A stretch of DNA of 17,381 nt from Dehalococcoidia bacterium (GTDB taxonomy: Bacteria > Chloroflexota > Dehalococcoidia > Lucifugimonadales > Lucifugimonadaceae), in the NCBI GenBank assembly GCA_028278465.1, contig JANQEF010000071.1:1-17381 (forward strand). The letters are read 5' to 3'. Of the stretch, positions 1-6,646 are shown in pieces (the first letter of the stretch is position 1; each line of letters starts with the position of its first letter). The translations under genes and the position numbers were made by a program. A model generated the notes under the pieces. That model did no database searches. It was not told the DNA's origin and was given only the letters and a program-made list of their open reading frames with translations.

Positions 1-360
1 CTGCAGCGCCTTCCTCAGAGCCGTCTCTCGCGCCGTGAGCGTCATTACCTGGCGGCTCGCAACCTCGACTTCGGCCCTCAGCTTCTCGATCTCAACAAGG
101 ATGCTGGAGACTTTGCTCGCCAGTTCGGCGACGCGCGACGGCATGCCCCGGGCGTTCGTCTCGTCTCGCCTAAGGAGAAGCCTGTCTATTCGGGGATCTC
201 GCATGGGCACTCCGTGCTGCGCACCGATTTCGGGACTGCCAAGACCAGAGCCCGGGCGGCGCAATCGCTTCTCTGAACCGAATCTACGCTTGTCTGCCCG
301 CTTGCCGAACCCGTAAAACGCGCCACCTCGAATCCGGCTATTCGCAGTAGTGACCGTCAT
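1..360 (-). CDS. Partial coiled-coil protein of unknown function (N-terminal part)
   Basis: An open frame on the minus strand runs from an ATG at 358-360 to the left edge with no stop, giving 120 codons; the C-terminus is outside the window. The first ~50 residues are rich in Gly and Arg and look unstructured. From about residue 72 the sequence is a typical amphipathic coiled coil, for example VAELASKVSSILVEIEKL, with heptad-spaced Leu/Val/Ile and many Glu/Lys/Arg. A second start at ATG 202-204 has a better ribosome site (GGAG, 5 nt upstream) and would remove the basic N-terminus, leaving 68 codons in the window. The reading frame stays open upstream of 360, so the start is not settled. It is transcribed divergently from the histidine kinase. 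I do not recognise the family; the coiled coil suggests a structural or scaffold role, but this is inference. Confidence 0.5.
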   Translation of the reverse strand, partial: MTVTTANSRIRGGAFYGFGKRADKRRFGSEKRLRRPGSGLGSPEIGAQHGVPMRDPRIDRLLLRRDETNARGMPSRVAELASKVSSILVEIEKLRAEVEVASRQVMTLTARETALRKALQ

Positions 361-387
361 TTCCCTGAGATCGGCGACCGCGAAAGT

Positions 388-3225
388 TTGCGAAGTTCCG
401 CAACCGGTTCTGTACTCTCACCGGTGCGGTATCGCCGTGGTTCGGGCGACGATGTGACGAAGTGCTCGCGCAGAGTGGTTCGCTTCCATACGCAGTCACT
501 CGGCGTGTACCCGGTTAATCAGCCTTCTCCTACCGGTCTCCTTCACGATCACGTGGAGCGCCGGTGTCCAGTGGTCAACCGAACGCCTTTGCTCCCAGAT
601 GGTCAAATAGACGAACCAGATCCGCGCTGGTTGTGGATCGAGGGACTGAAGATCCCGGTCGCGGTGCTGAGCCTCAAAGACCGGCTGGTCACGGCGATAA
701 ACAGCCGCGCGTCTGAGCTGCTCGGCGTCGATGCGGGCGATCTAGCCGGCATGCCCTCGTCCCGCCTGCTGCCCGACTACATGCTGCCTTCGCATGACCT
801 TGTCGCCAGGTGGATATCCGATGCCTCCGCTGAAGGTGTGACCGGGACCGAGGTCGACCTGCTCTTCGAACCGACGGAGTCGGAGCCGGTGCGGCTCAGC
901 GCACATCTCAGCCCGGCCGACCCTGCAGGCGAGTTCCTGCTGCTTTCGTTGGAAGAGCCTGAAGCGGATGAGCCGGGCGAGGCGATGGACCCCGAGGAAG
1001 CGCTGCTGGGGCTGATGAGCGACATCGGCCACATCGTCGGCTCTTCGCTGGACCTTGAAGCGGTTAGCCAGCGGTTCGCTATATCGCTGATGCACGTGGT
1101 TCCCGCCGAACACGTCGCCGTCCTGCTTGCGACAGGCGATGATGAGTCGATGAACCTCATCTTCTCAACCGGCCAGGGCACTCCTGGCGAGGCGATGGGT
1201 GTGCTGAAGGACGGTCCGATCGCGAGGGCGATCAAGACACAGGAAGCGGTGCTGCTCGATACGGAAGAGATCGGTTTCTTGCGGGAGCACGGCGCCAACA
1301 CATGGTCTTATCTCGACGAGAAACTGTTGACGGCCTGTTGCGTGCCGCTTGTGTCAAACGGTGAGTCCATCGGTGTGACCCTTCTGGCATCGGCCGTGAG
1401 CAAAGCGTTCGGGCCCGAAGACATGGAGCTGCTCGAAACCGCCTGCAACCAGGTGGCGGGAGCGATCTCGAATCTGATGCTCCACGAGAGGCTGGCCGAG
1501 GGAGCGCTCGAGCGCGACGTGCTGGCGAACATCGGTCGTCTCGCAGGCGGTGCGACCAACTTCGACGGGGCGATGGGGGGGATAGCCGGCGAGATAAAGC
1601 GTTTCATGCCCATCTCAGAGCTGTGGGTGTGTGAGCCGAACGAGGCGTCGGGCCGGATGACGAGGGCTTACGTGTGGACCGAGTCCGGCAAGGACACGGA
1701 TATCGATCTCGAGTCGTGGCACGGGGCCGATGACACCGACTCCCCGGCCAGCGGCGTCGCGGACACAGTGGAGCTGTCGAAGGACGGCAAGCCTGTCAAC
1801 GCGGCCATGGCGCCCATGAAGTTCAGTGGCCGGACGATCGGCGCTGTGATGATCGTGGCGCCGGACGGCGAGTCGTACAGCTCACGCGAGACCGTCTTCA
1901 CCTCGATGGTGGCGAACCAGATATCGGGCGCTGTTCACACCGCCCGGGCGTACCGCAACCAACAGCGCGAGACCAACCTGAGGCGCACTCTGGCGCAGAT
2001 CAGTCTTGCCGCCAGCCGAGACCTGGCACCCGATTCGGTGTTCGAGCGCATCGCCAATGAGGTGGCGGAGCTGATCGAGTACGACCTGTTCGCAATCGCT
2101 CTCCCGAAGCCGGATATGACTGGCATGCACGTCCGCTTCCACATCGGAACGGACGAGGTTAGAAGCGTCTACGAATCTACGGACGAGCAGCAGCCCATCG
2201 ACGCCGTGGAGTGGCGCGATTCGGCGCTGACTTCGGCTCACGACGATCCTCGCTTTGCCAGCGTCGCAGCAGATGGCATCAACTCGGTGATAGAGGTGTC
2301 GCTCGGGACCAGGGAGAACGGCTGTGCCGGTCACATGCTGATCGGCTCCAGGGCCGAGTCCGCCTTCTCAGAACAGGTCCTGCGTACTCTCAGCCACGTT
2401 GCGGCACAGGTGACGCCTGCGATCCAGAACGCGATGGCGCACGAGCAGGCGGTTGAGCTTGCAGAGGCGCGCATGGCAGAGGCGCGGGCGGAGGCCCGGA
2501 ACCTGGAGCTGGAGAAGATCAACGACGCCAAGAGCCAGTTCCTGAGTGTCGTTTCGCACGAATTGCGCACGCCGCTGACCAGCATCATCACCTACGCCGA
2601 ACTGCTGGCGCGCAACATTGGCGGCAGCATGAGCGAGAAGCAGATGACTCAGGCGAAGGTGATCAACAAGAGCGCGACGCACCTGAAGTTCCTGATCAGT
2701 GACCTGCTGGATGTTTCACGCATAGAGTCCGGAAACCTGTCACTCGAGATGTCGAGGTTCGAGATCGGCGAGGTTGTGCGGGATGTCGTGGACCAGTTCG
2801 AACCTGTCCTCGCCGAGAAGCAGCAGGTGCTGGAAGCGCATGTGACGAGTGAGAGCATTCAGATCCACGCTGACCGTTCCCGGATTGTGCAGGTGATCAG
2901 CAACCTGGTGGAGAACGCGTCCAAGTACTCGCCGCCGGAGACGGCGATCACCGTGGACGTCTACCGCCGGGCCAGGGAAGTAGTGATCGCTATCACGGAT
3001 CAGGGGGTCGGGATCTCCTCGGAGGATCAGAAGCAGCTGTTCGTGGCGTTCTTCAGGGCGAACAGTGAGCTGACTCGCTCCGAGCCGGGAACCGGGCTGG
3101 GCCTGGCGCTGGTGAGGAGCATCGCCGAGATGCACGGCGGCTCCGTTTCGGTCAACAGCGAGCTGGGCAAGGGGTCGACGTTCTCGGTAGCGCTAAGAGC
3201 GGCATCTGGCGAGCAAGCGGCGTAG
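388..3225 (+). CDS. Soluble multi-sensor histidine kinase (PAS-GAF-GAF-GAF-HisKA-HATPase)
   Basis: This is a sensor kinase of a two-component system. Residues ~80-190 look like a PAS domain (PVAVLSLKDRLVTAINSRAS). Three GAF-like domains follow at about 207-367, 373-525 and 540-695. A helical linker (~700-718) leads to the HisKA domain with H-box SVVSHELRTPLTS, where the phospho-accepting His is H724. The ATPase domain has the N box SNLVENASKYS (N843), the G1 box DQGVGIS (D871) and the G2 box GTGLGLALV (from G901). No transmembrane segment or signal peptide is visible, so it should be cytoplasmic and sense small ligands, light or redox through PAS/GAF; the ligand cannot be read from the sequence. 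The start is uncertain: 388 is a TTG with no ribosome site, and GTG codons at 505, 553 and 571 are in frame. The last lies just before the PAS domain and would remove a basic stretch that does not look like a domain. There is no receiver domain and no response regulator in the window. Confidence 0.9.
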   Translation: MRSSATGSVLSPVRYRRGSGDDVTKCSRRVVRFHTQSLGVYPVNQPSPTGLLHDHVERRCPVVNRTPLLPDGQIDEPDPRWLWIEGLKIPVAVLSLKDRLVTAINSRASELLGVDAGDLAGMPSSRLLPDYMLPSHDLVARWISDASAEGVTGTEVDLLFEPTESEPVRLSAHLSPADPAGEFLLLSLEEPEADEPGEAMDPEEALLGLMSDIGHIVGSSLDLEAVSQRFAISLMHVVPAEHVAVLLATGDDESMNLIFSTGQGTPGEAMGVLKDGPIARAIKTQEAVLLDTEEIGFLREHGANTWSYLDEKLLTACCVPLVSNGESIGVTLLASAVSKAFGPEDMELLETACNQVAGAISNLMLHERLAEGALERDVLANIGRLAGGATNFDGAMGGIAGEIKRFMPISELWVCEPNEASGRMTRAYVWTESGKDTDIDLESWHGADDTDSPASGVADTVELSKDGKPVNAAMAPMKFSGRTIGAVMIVAPDGESYSSRETVFTSMVANQISGAVHTARAYRNQQRETNLRRTLAQISLAASRDLAPDSVFERIANEVAELIEYDLFAIALPKPDMTGMHVRFHIGTDEVRSVYESTDEQQPIDAVEWRDSALTSAHDDPRFASVAADGINSVIEVSLGTRENGCAGHMLIGSRAESAFSEQVLRTLSHVAAQVTPAIQNAMAHEQAVELAEARMAEARAEARNLELEKINDAKSQFLSVVSHELRTPLTSIITYAELLARNIGGSMSEKQMTQAKVINKSATHLKFLISDLLDVSRIESGNLSLEMSRFEIGEVVRDVVDQFEPVLAEKQQVLEAHVTSESIQIHADRSRIVQVISNLVENASKYSPPETAITVDVYRRAREVVIAITDQGVGISSEDQKQLFVAFFRANSELTRSEPGTGLGLALVRSIAEMHGGSVSVNSELGKGSTFSVALRAASGEQAA

Positions 3226-3297
3226 GGGACTGGTGCGTCTTCTGTTTGTGGGGGCGGCAGATATGCTGCGCCGGGTCTCGGTGGGACAGGCACGTAC

Positions 3298-3407
3298 GTG
3301 TCTCCTGAGCGAAGCGCAGCGAAGTCGAAGGATCTCTGGAGCGGAGACTAGTCCTGACAAGACGAGTCGTCTCCTCGCGAGGCCCTTCGACTTTGCTCAG
3401 GGAACAC
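3298..3407. repeat. Repeat family A, copy 1 (MITE-like palindromic element)
   Basis: This is a 110-bp unit with imperfect terminal inverted repeats: it begins GTGTCTCCTGAGC and ends GCTCAGGGAACAC. Inside the ends, GAAGTCGAAGG is inverted as CCCTTCGACTTT, so much of the unit can fold into a long hairpin. The central part contains GTCCTGACAAGACGAGT. It matches copies at 14772-14881 and 15173-15275, with the ends and the TCCTGACA core best conserved. No reading frame inside looks like a protein. Confidence 0.75.
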
Positions 3408-3444
3408 GCCTCTCCGTTGGACGGGCTCAGGTTGGCGGGACGTC

Positions 3445-3463
3445 CTTCTCCCGGCGGGACAAG
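3445..3463. repeat. Short inverted repeat (CTTCTCCC/GGGACAAG)
   Basis: CTTCTCCC, loop GGC, then GGGACAAG pairs with one C-C mismatch. It resembles the short C-rich/G-rich palindromes often dispersed between genes in high-GC bacteria. Only one copy is visible here, so calling it a dispersed repeat is inference from its setting among families A, B and C. Confidence 0.35.
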
Positions 3464-3515
3464 GTGCAGGATGAGGGAGAAGTGGACTCGCGTCGGCCAG
3501 TAAGGACGTCGCAGC

Positions 3516-3612
3516 TTGTCATTCCGGACTTGATCCGGAATCTCGCTAGTGATCCAAGAAGACGGTCAGGTCCCTCGACCCGCAAGCGGGTACCCCGCGC
3601 TCGGGATGACAA
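3516..3612. repeat. Repeat family C (palindromic, TTGTCAT ends)
   Basis: This is a ~97-bp unit flanked by inverted ends TTGTCATTCCGGA and TCGGGATGACAA. A second internal palindrome, TTCCGGACTTGATCCGGAA, lies at the left end, and CCCGCAAGCGGG near the right end forms a further small hairpin. This type of unit is a familiar form of intergenic repeat in several bacterial groups. Only one copy occurs in this window. Confidence 0.6.
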
Positions 3613-3678
3613 AGCGCGAGCCTCGCCTTGATCTCAACCTTCTCGCGTCCAGAGGACGCTCAGTAGAGGAAAACCAAC

Positions 3679-3717
3679 GACCCTCCCTCTAACTCCCTCC
3701 CAAGCTGGGAGGGAGGA
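3679..3717. repeat. Repeat family B, copy 1
   Basis: GACCCTCCCTCTAA is followed by a perfect 10-bp hairpin: CTCCCTCCCA at 3693-3702, loop AGC, TGGGAGGGAG at 3706-3715. The same unit recurs at 3724-3772, 15131-15170 and 15336-15372, always in the same orientation. Confidence 0.7.
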
Positions 3718-3723
3718 TGGGCC

Positions 3724-3772
3724 GACCCTCCCTCTAACTCGCGCCCTGAGGGCACCCGAAGCTGGGAGGGAG
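3724..3772. repeat. Repeat family B, copy 2 (with internal insertion)
   Basis: It starts with the same GACCCTCCCTCTAACTC as copy 1 and ends in AGCTGGGAGGGAGA. Between them, the CCTCCCA arm is replaced by a stretch containing GCGCCCTGAGGGC, itself a small palindrome. It lies 6 bp after copy 1 in tandem and about 50 bp before tRNA-Gln. Confidence 0.6.
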
Positions 3773-3822
3773 AGACACCAGCGGCGTGCCGTGCGACTCG
3801 GATATCCTTGAATCACCTGTGA

Positions 3823-3896
3823 TCCCGGGTCGTCCAACGGTAGGACTGAGGACTTTGAATCCTCCAATCCAGGTTCGAATCCTGGCCCGGGAACCA
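3823..3896 (+). tRNA. trnQ: tRNA-Gln (anticodon UUG), CCA encoded
   Basis: All cloverleaf arms can be drawn by eye. The acceptor arm is TCCCGGG (3823-3829) with CCCGGGA (3886-3892). The D stem is GTCC/GGAC. The anticodon stem is GAGGA/TCCTC with loop CTTTGAA, placing anticodon TTG at 3855-3857. The T arm is CCAGG/CCTGG with loop TTCGAAT. The discriminator base is A at 3893, and the 3' CCA (3894-3896) is encoded. UUG reads the Gln codon CAA and, by wobble, CAG. It stands alone, on the opposite strand to the downstream ABC genes. Confidence 0.96.
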
Positions 3897-4009
3897 GCAG
3901 ACCTGAACTGGAACCACGCAGACGACCCGTTCGTTTGACCGGCGTTCTCAAGTCCCTGACAACCTTCTGACAACGAGCGCTGCCGAGTTCACGCACGTCA
4001 CCAAAGAAA

Positions 4010-4044
4010 AGAGCCGCGGCCTTTACGGTCGCGGCTCTGCTTTT
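4010..4044. terminator. Strong hairpin terminator between convergent units
   Basis: A 12-bp stem (4010-4021 with 4027-4038, one G-U pair) closes a 5-nt loop TTTAC. On the plus strand it is followed by GCTTTTC, and on the minus strand by TCTTTTCTTT. It lies between tRNA-Gln (+) and the end of the ABC ATPase operon (-, stop at 4106), so it probably ends transcription from both sides. The T-run is better on the minus-strand side. Confidence 0.75.
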
Positions 4045-4105
4045 CAGCTCTAGTCCGGCTGTCCGACGAGTTCTGCCCGCCGAAAGCTCTCAGCGATCCC
4101 GGTCT

Positions 4106-5272
4106 CTAGCTCCGGCTACCGCCCTCGAACGACTCACTCTCGATCTCTTCGTCGACCGAAAGAGCAAGGTCAACACCCTGCTCGTTCGCGGCCTCGATGG
4201 TGCTCCACGGCGTCACCGTCACCCAGTGGTCCGGCTCGATCTCAGTGAGCGGCGGGCGCGTCTGAGCGAACTCGTGGTCCGGGTCTACCGGCAGCGGCGT
4301 CCTCGTCATGAACACGTCGCCTGGAGGTGGGTCCACCGGCGAGACAACCTCACCGGGCAGGATGATCTCCTCACGCTCGATGTCCGGGTGCGAAGGCAGC
4401 GCCGCCGAAAGCAGCGCGTTCGTGTACAGGTGAGTCGGATTGCGGAAGATGCTCTCCGTGTCACCCATCTCCTGCACCACGCCCAGGTACATCACAGCGG
4501 TCCTGTGGCACATGTACCGCACCGTCGCCAGGTTGTGCGCCACCATCAGGTACGCCAGCCCGTGCTCCTCCTGCAGGTCAACAAGCAGGTTCATGATCTG
4601 GGCACGGATCGACACATCGAGAGCCGATACTGGCTCGTCGAGCGTGATGATCTTCGGGTTAAGCGCCAGGGCGCGGGCGATGCCGATGCGCTGGCGCTGT
4701 CCGCCCGAGAACTCGTGCGGGTAAAGGTTTCCCTGGTAGGCGTTCAGGCCGACCTCGGTCAGCAGCTCGCCGACACGGGTGCGTATCTCGCCACGGGTCT
4801 TGGTCGTCGCGATCTCAAGCGGCTCAGCGACGATCGAGTTGACGCGCATCCTGGGGTTAAGAGATGACCACGGGTCCTGGAACACCGCCTGGATGGAGGT
4901 CCGGAACTCCTTGCGGCCGGCCTTGGTGAGCGTCTTGACGTCCTGGCCTTCGAAGAAGATCTGGCCCTCTGTCGGCTCTTCCAGTCCGAGCAGCACCTTC
5001 AGCGTCGTGGTCTTACCACAGCCGGACTCGCCAACGAGACCGATCGTCTTGCCGCGCTCGATGTCGAAGCTAACGTCGTCCACGGCCTTCAGCCAGTGCT
5101 TCTGACCGAACCCGAGGATGGTGTTTCCGACCTGGAACCACTTCCTCAGGCGCCTCACGGAGATGATGGCGTCGGAATCGTTCAGCGTCCCGGGCGCCCA
5201 CGCCACTCCAAACCTGTTAGCGCCCCCTTCCGGGGTTTCAGTAGTCGGCGCCGGTGCTTCAGCAGTTGTCAT
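4106..5272 (-). CDS. Oligopeptide/dipeptide-type ABC transporter ATPase (OppF/DppF-like)
   Basis: This is a cytoplasmic ATP-binding subunit of a peptide-type (PepT family) ABC importer, 388 aa. Walker A is GESGCGKTT (81-89, K87), the Q-loop is Q132, the signature is FSGGQ (188-192), Walker B is ITLDE (D212, E213), and the switch His is H246. The C-terminal region after ~280 is the oligopeptide-transporter extension, but the usual cysteine motif GCxFxxRC reads GDVFMTRTP (318-326), with both cysteines replaced. An N-terminal extension of about 35 residues rich in Thr, Pro and Ala precedes the fold. The ATG start has GGAG 6 nt upstream. It lies 46 bp after its partner ATPase (5319-6473) and is probably co-transcribed with it. 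No permease or binding-protein gene is in the window. The substrate cannot be read; peptides are usual for the family, but nickel and other small solutes also occur. Confidence 0.9.
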   Translation of the reverse strand: MTTAEAPAPTTETPEGGANRFGVAWAPGTLNDSDAIISVRRLRKWFQVGNTILGFGQKHWLKAVDDVSFDIERGKTIGLVGESGCGKTTTLKVLLGLEEPTEGQIFFEGQDVKTLTKAGRKEFRTSIQAVFQDPWSSLNPRMRVNSIVAEPLEIATTKTRGEIRTRVGELLTEVGLNAYQGNLYPHEFSGGQRQRIGIARALALNPKIITLDEPVSALDVSIRAQIMNLLVDLQEEHGLAYLMVAHNLATVRYMCHRTAVMYLGVVQEMGDTESIFRNPTHLYTNALLSAALPSHPDIEREEIILPGEVVSPVDPPPGDVFMTRTPLPVDPDHEFAQTRPPLTEIEPDHWVTVTPWSTIEAANEQGVDLALSVDEEIESESFEGGSRS

Positions 5273-5318
5273 CGTTTACTCCGTCGGTTCTGGCGTTTCT
5301 GGCGTCAGGGTGTCCGAA

Positions 5319-6473
5319 TCAGGACTTATCACGAGCCTTAGCAGCTGCAATCTCATCCTTGTACTCGTCGCCATACGAGACTAGGTGGGCGTACTTGTGG
5401 AAGTCTGCAACCGAACTGTGGGCCAGCTGGACCCAGTGGTCCGGCTCGACCTCTACAAGCTCCGGCCTGATCTGCAGGTCCTTGTCTGTGTGCGGCAGCG
5501 GGGACCTCGGGGCGAACGCGTCGCCCGGCGGCAGGTTGTAGAGGAGCGGCGGCTGACCTTCGATCTGCGGCAGCCTGCCTGTCTTCTCTTCGAGCTTCGG
5601 CACCGATGTGATCAGCGCCTTGGTGTATTCGTGGAGCGGGTTGTTGAAGATGGTCCGCACATCGGCCATCTCGACAACACGACCTGCGTACATAACGGCG
5701 ACCCGGTCACACATCTTCGCCACGATTCCGAAGTCGTGCGTGATGAAGATGATGCCGACGCCCTCTTCCCGCTGGATCTGCCTGAGCAGGCGCAGGTATG
5801 CCGCCTGGATCGTCACGTCGAGCGACGTGGTCGGCTCGTCGGCGATGATGACGGCGGGCTTGGAGGAGATACCGATCGCGCCGACTACGCGCTGGCGCAT
5901 GCCGCCTGAGAGCTGGTGCGGGTAGTCCTTGGCTCGCACGGCGGGAGCAGGGATACGCACCTTGCGCAGCGAGTCGACGATCTTGTCCCACAGGTCACGG
6001 CCTCGCAGTCCCTGGTGGATCTGGATGGCCTCACCGACCTGGTTGCGGACCGAGAAGACGGGGTTCAGGGCGGACATCGGGTCCTGCAGGATCATCGAGA
6101 TCTCGCCGCCACGGACCTTGGTCATCTCCTTCTCGGAGAGCTTGAGCAGGTCCCGGCCGTTGAGGATCACCTCACCGCCGACGATCTGGCCGGGAGGCGA
6201 GGGAACAAGCCGCATGAGGGAGAGTGCGGTGACCGACTTGCCGGAGCCGGACTCGCCGACCACTCCGAGAGTCTCGCCGCGGCGGACGTTGTAGCTAACA
6301 CCGTCAACGGCCTTCACCGTGCCCCAGCGTGTGGTGAAGTGGGTCCGGAGGTCTCGGACGTCCAGCACCACCTCTTCACCGGCTGCGCTGGCGCCAAACC
6401 CGTCACGGTCCAGTTCCCGGGCTACCGGGCTGTCTTCGACCGCCGCTTCCTCTACGGATGTAGTCTCGTCCAT
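5319..6473 (-). CDS. Oligopeptide/dipeptide-type ABC transporter ATPase (OppD/DppD-like)
   Basis: This is the second ATPase of the same importer, 384 aa. Walker A is GESGSGKSV (73-81, K79), the signature is LSGGM (188-192), Walker B is IIADE (D212, E213), and the switch His is H246. LSGGM and VTIQAAYLRLL are typical of the OppD/DppD branch, whereas the downstream gene has the OppF/DppF type FSGGQ. As in its partner, the C-terminal GCxFxxRC motif has lost both cysteines and reads GDAFAPRSP (317-325). A charged tail (~353-384) follows. The ATG start has GGAG 5 nt upstream. The region up to the aminotransferase stop is 173 bp and contains no permease. The two proteins probably form a heterodimer driving a transporter whose membrane subunits are encoded elsewhere. 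Confidence 0.9.
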   Translation of the reverse strand: MDETTSVEEAAVEDSPVARELDRDGFGASAAGEEVVLDVRDLRTHFTTRWGTVKAVDGVSYNVRRGETLGVVGESGSGKSVTALSLMRLVPSPPGQIVGGEVILNGRDLLKLSEKEMTKVRGGEISMILQDPMSALNPVFSVRNQVGEAIQIHQGLRGRDLWDKIVDSLRKVRIPAPAVRAKDYPHQLSGGMRQRVVGAIGISSKPAVIIADEPTTSLDVTIQAAYLRLLRQIQREEGVGIIFITHDFGIVAKMCDRVAVMYAGRVVEMADVRTIFNNPLHEYTKALITSVPKLEEKTGRLPQIEGQPPLLYNLPPGDAFAPRSPLPHTDKDLQIRPELVEVEPDHWVQLAHSSVADFHKYAHLVSYGDEYKDEIAAAKARDKS

Positions 6474-6646
6474 ATCGGCTCCCTATCTCCTGGCGGGCTC
6501 TCTGCCGCTATCGCTCAAGTTCGTCCCGCCCCTGCCAGGGATGAATTTCATAGCAACTCCGCGAGTCTGAATGCCAGGCCCGAAGAGTGGGAGGCACAAT
6601 ACCACAGCGGAGCGGGTTTTTGCCAACGGCCGAGTTCGAGTTGAAC

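Noticed and set aside
3233..3631. Plus-strand open frame of 132 codons after the histidine kinase
   Set aside because: It is made almost entirely of repeat units A and C and the short inverted repeat; no protein-like composition and no ribosome site.
3634..3996. Minus-strand open frame over the tRNA-Gln gene
   Set aside because: It includes the stretch PGFEPGLEDSKSSVLPLDD, which is the well-known false translation of a tRNA gene read in antisense, and it also runs through repeat family B.
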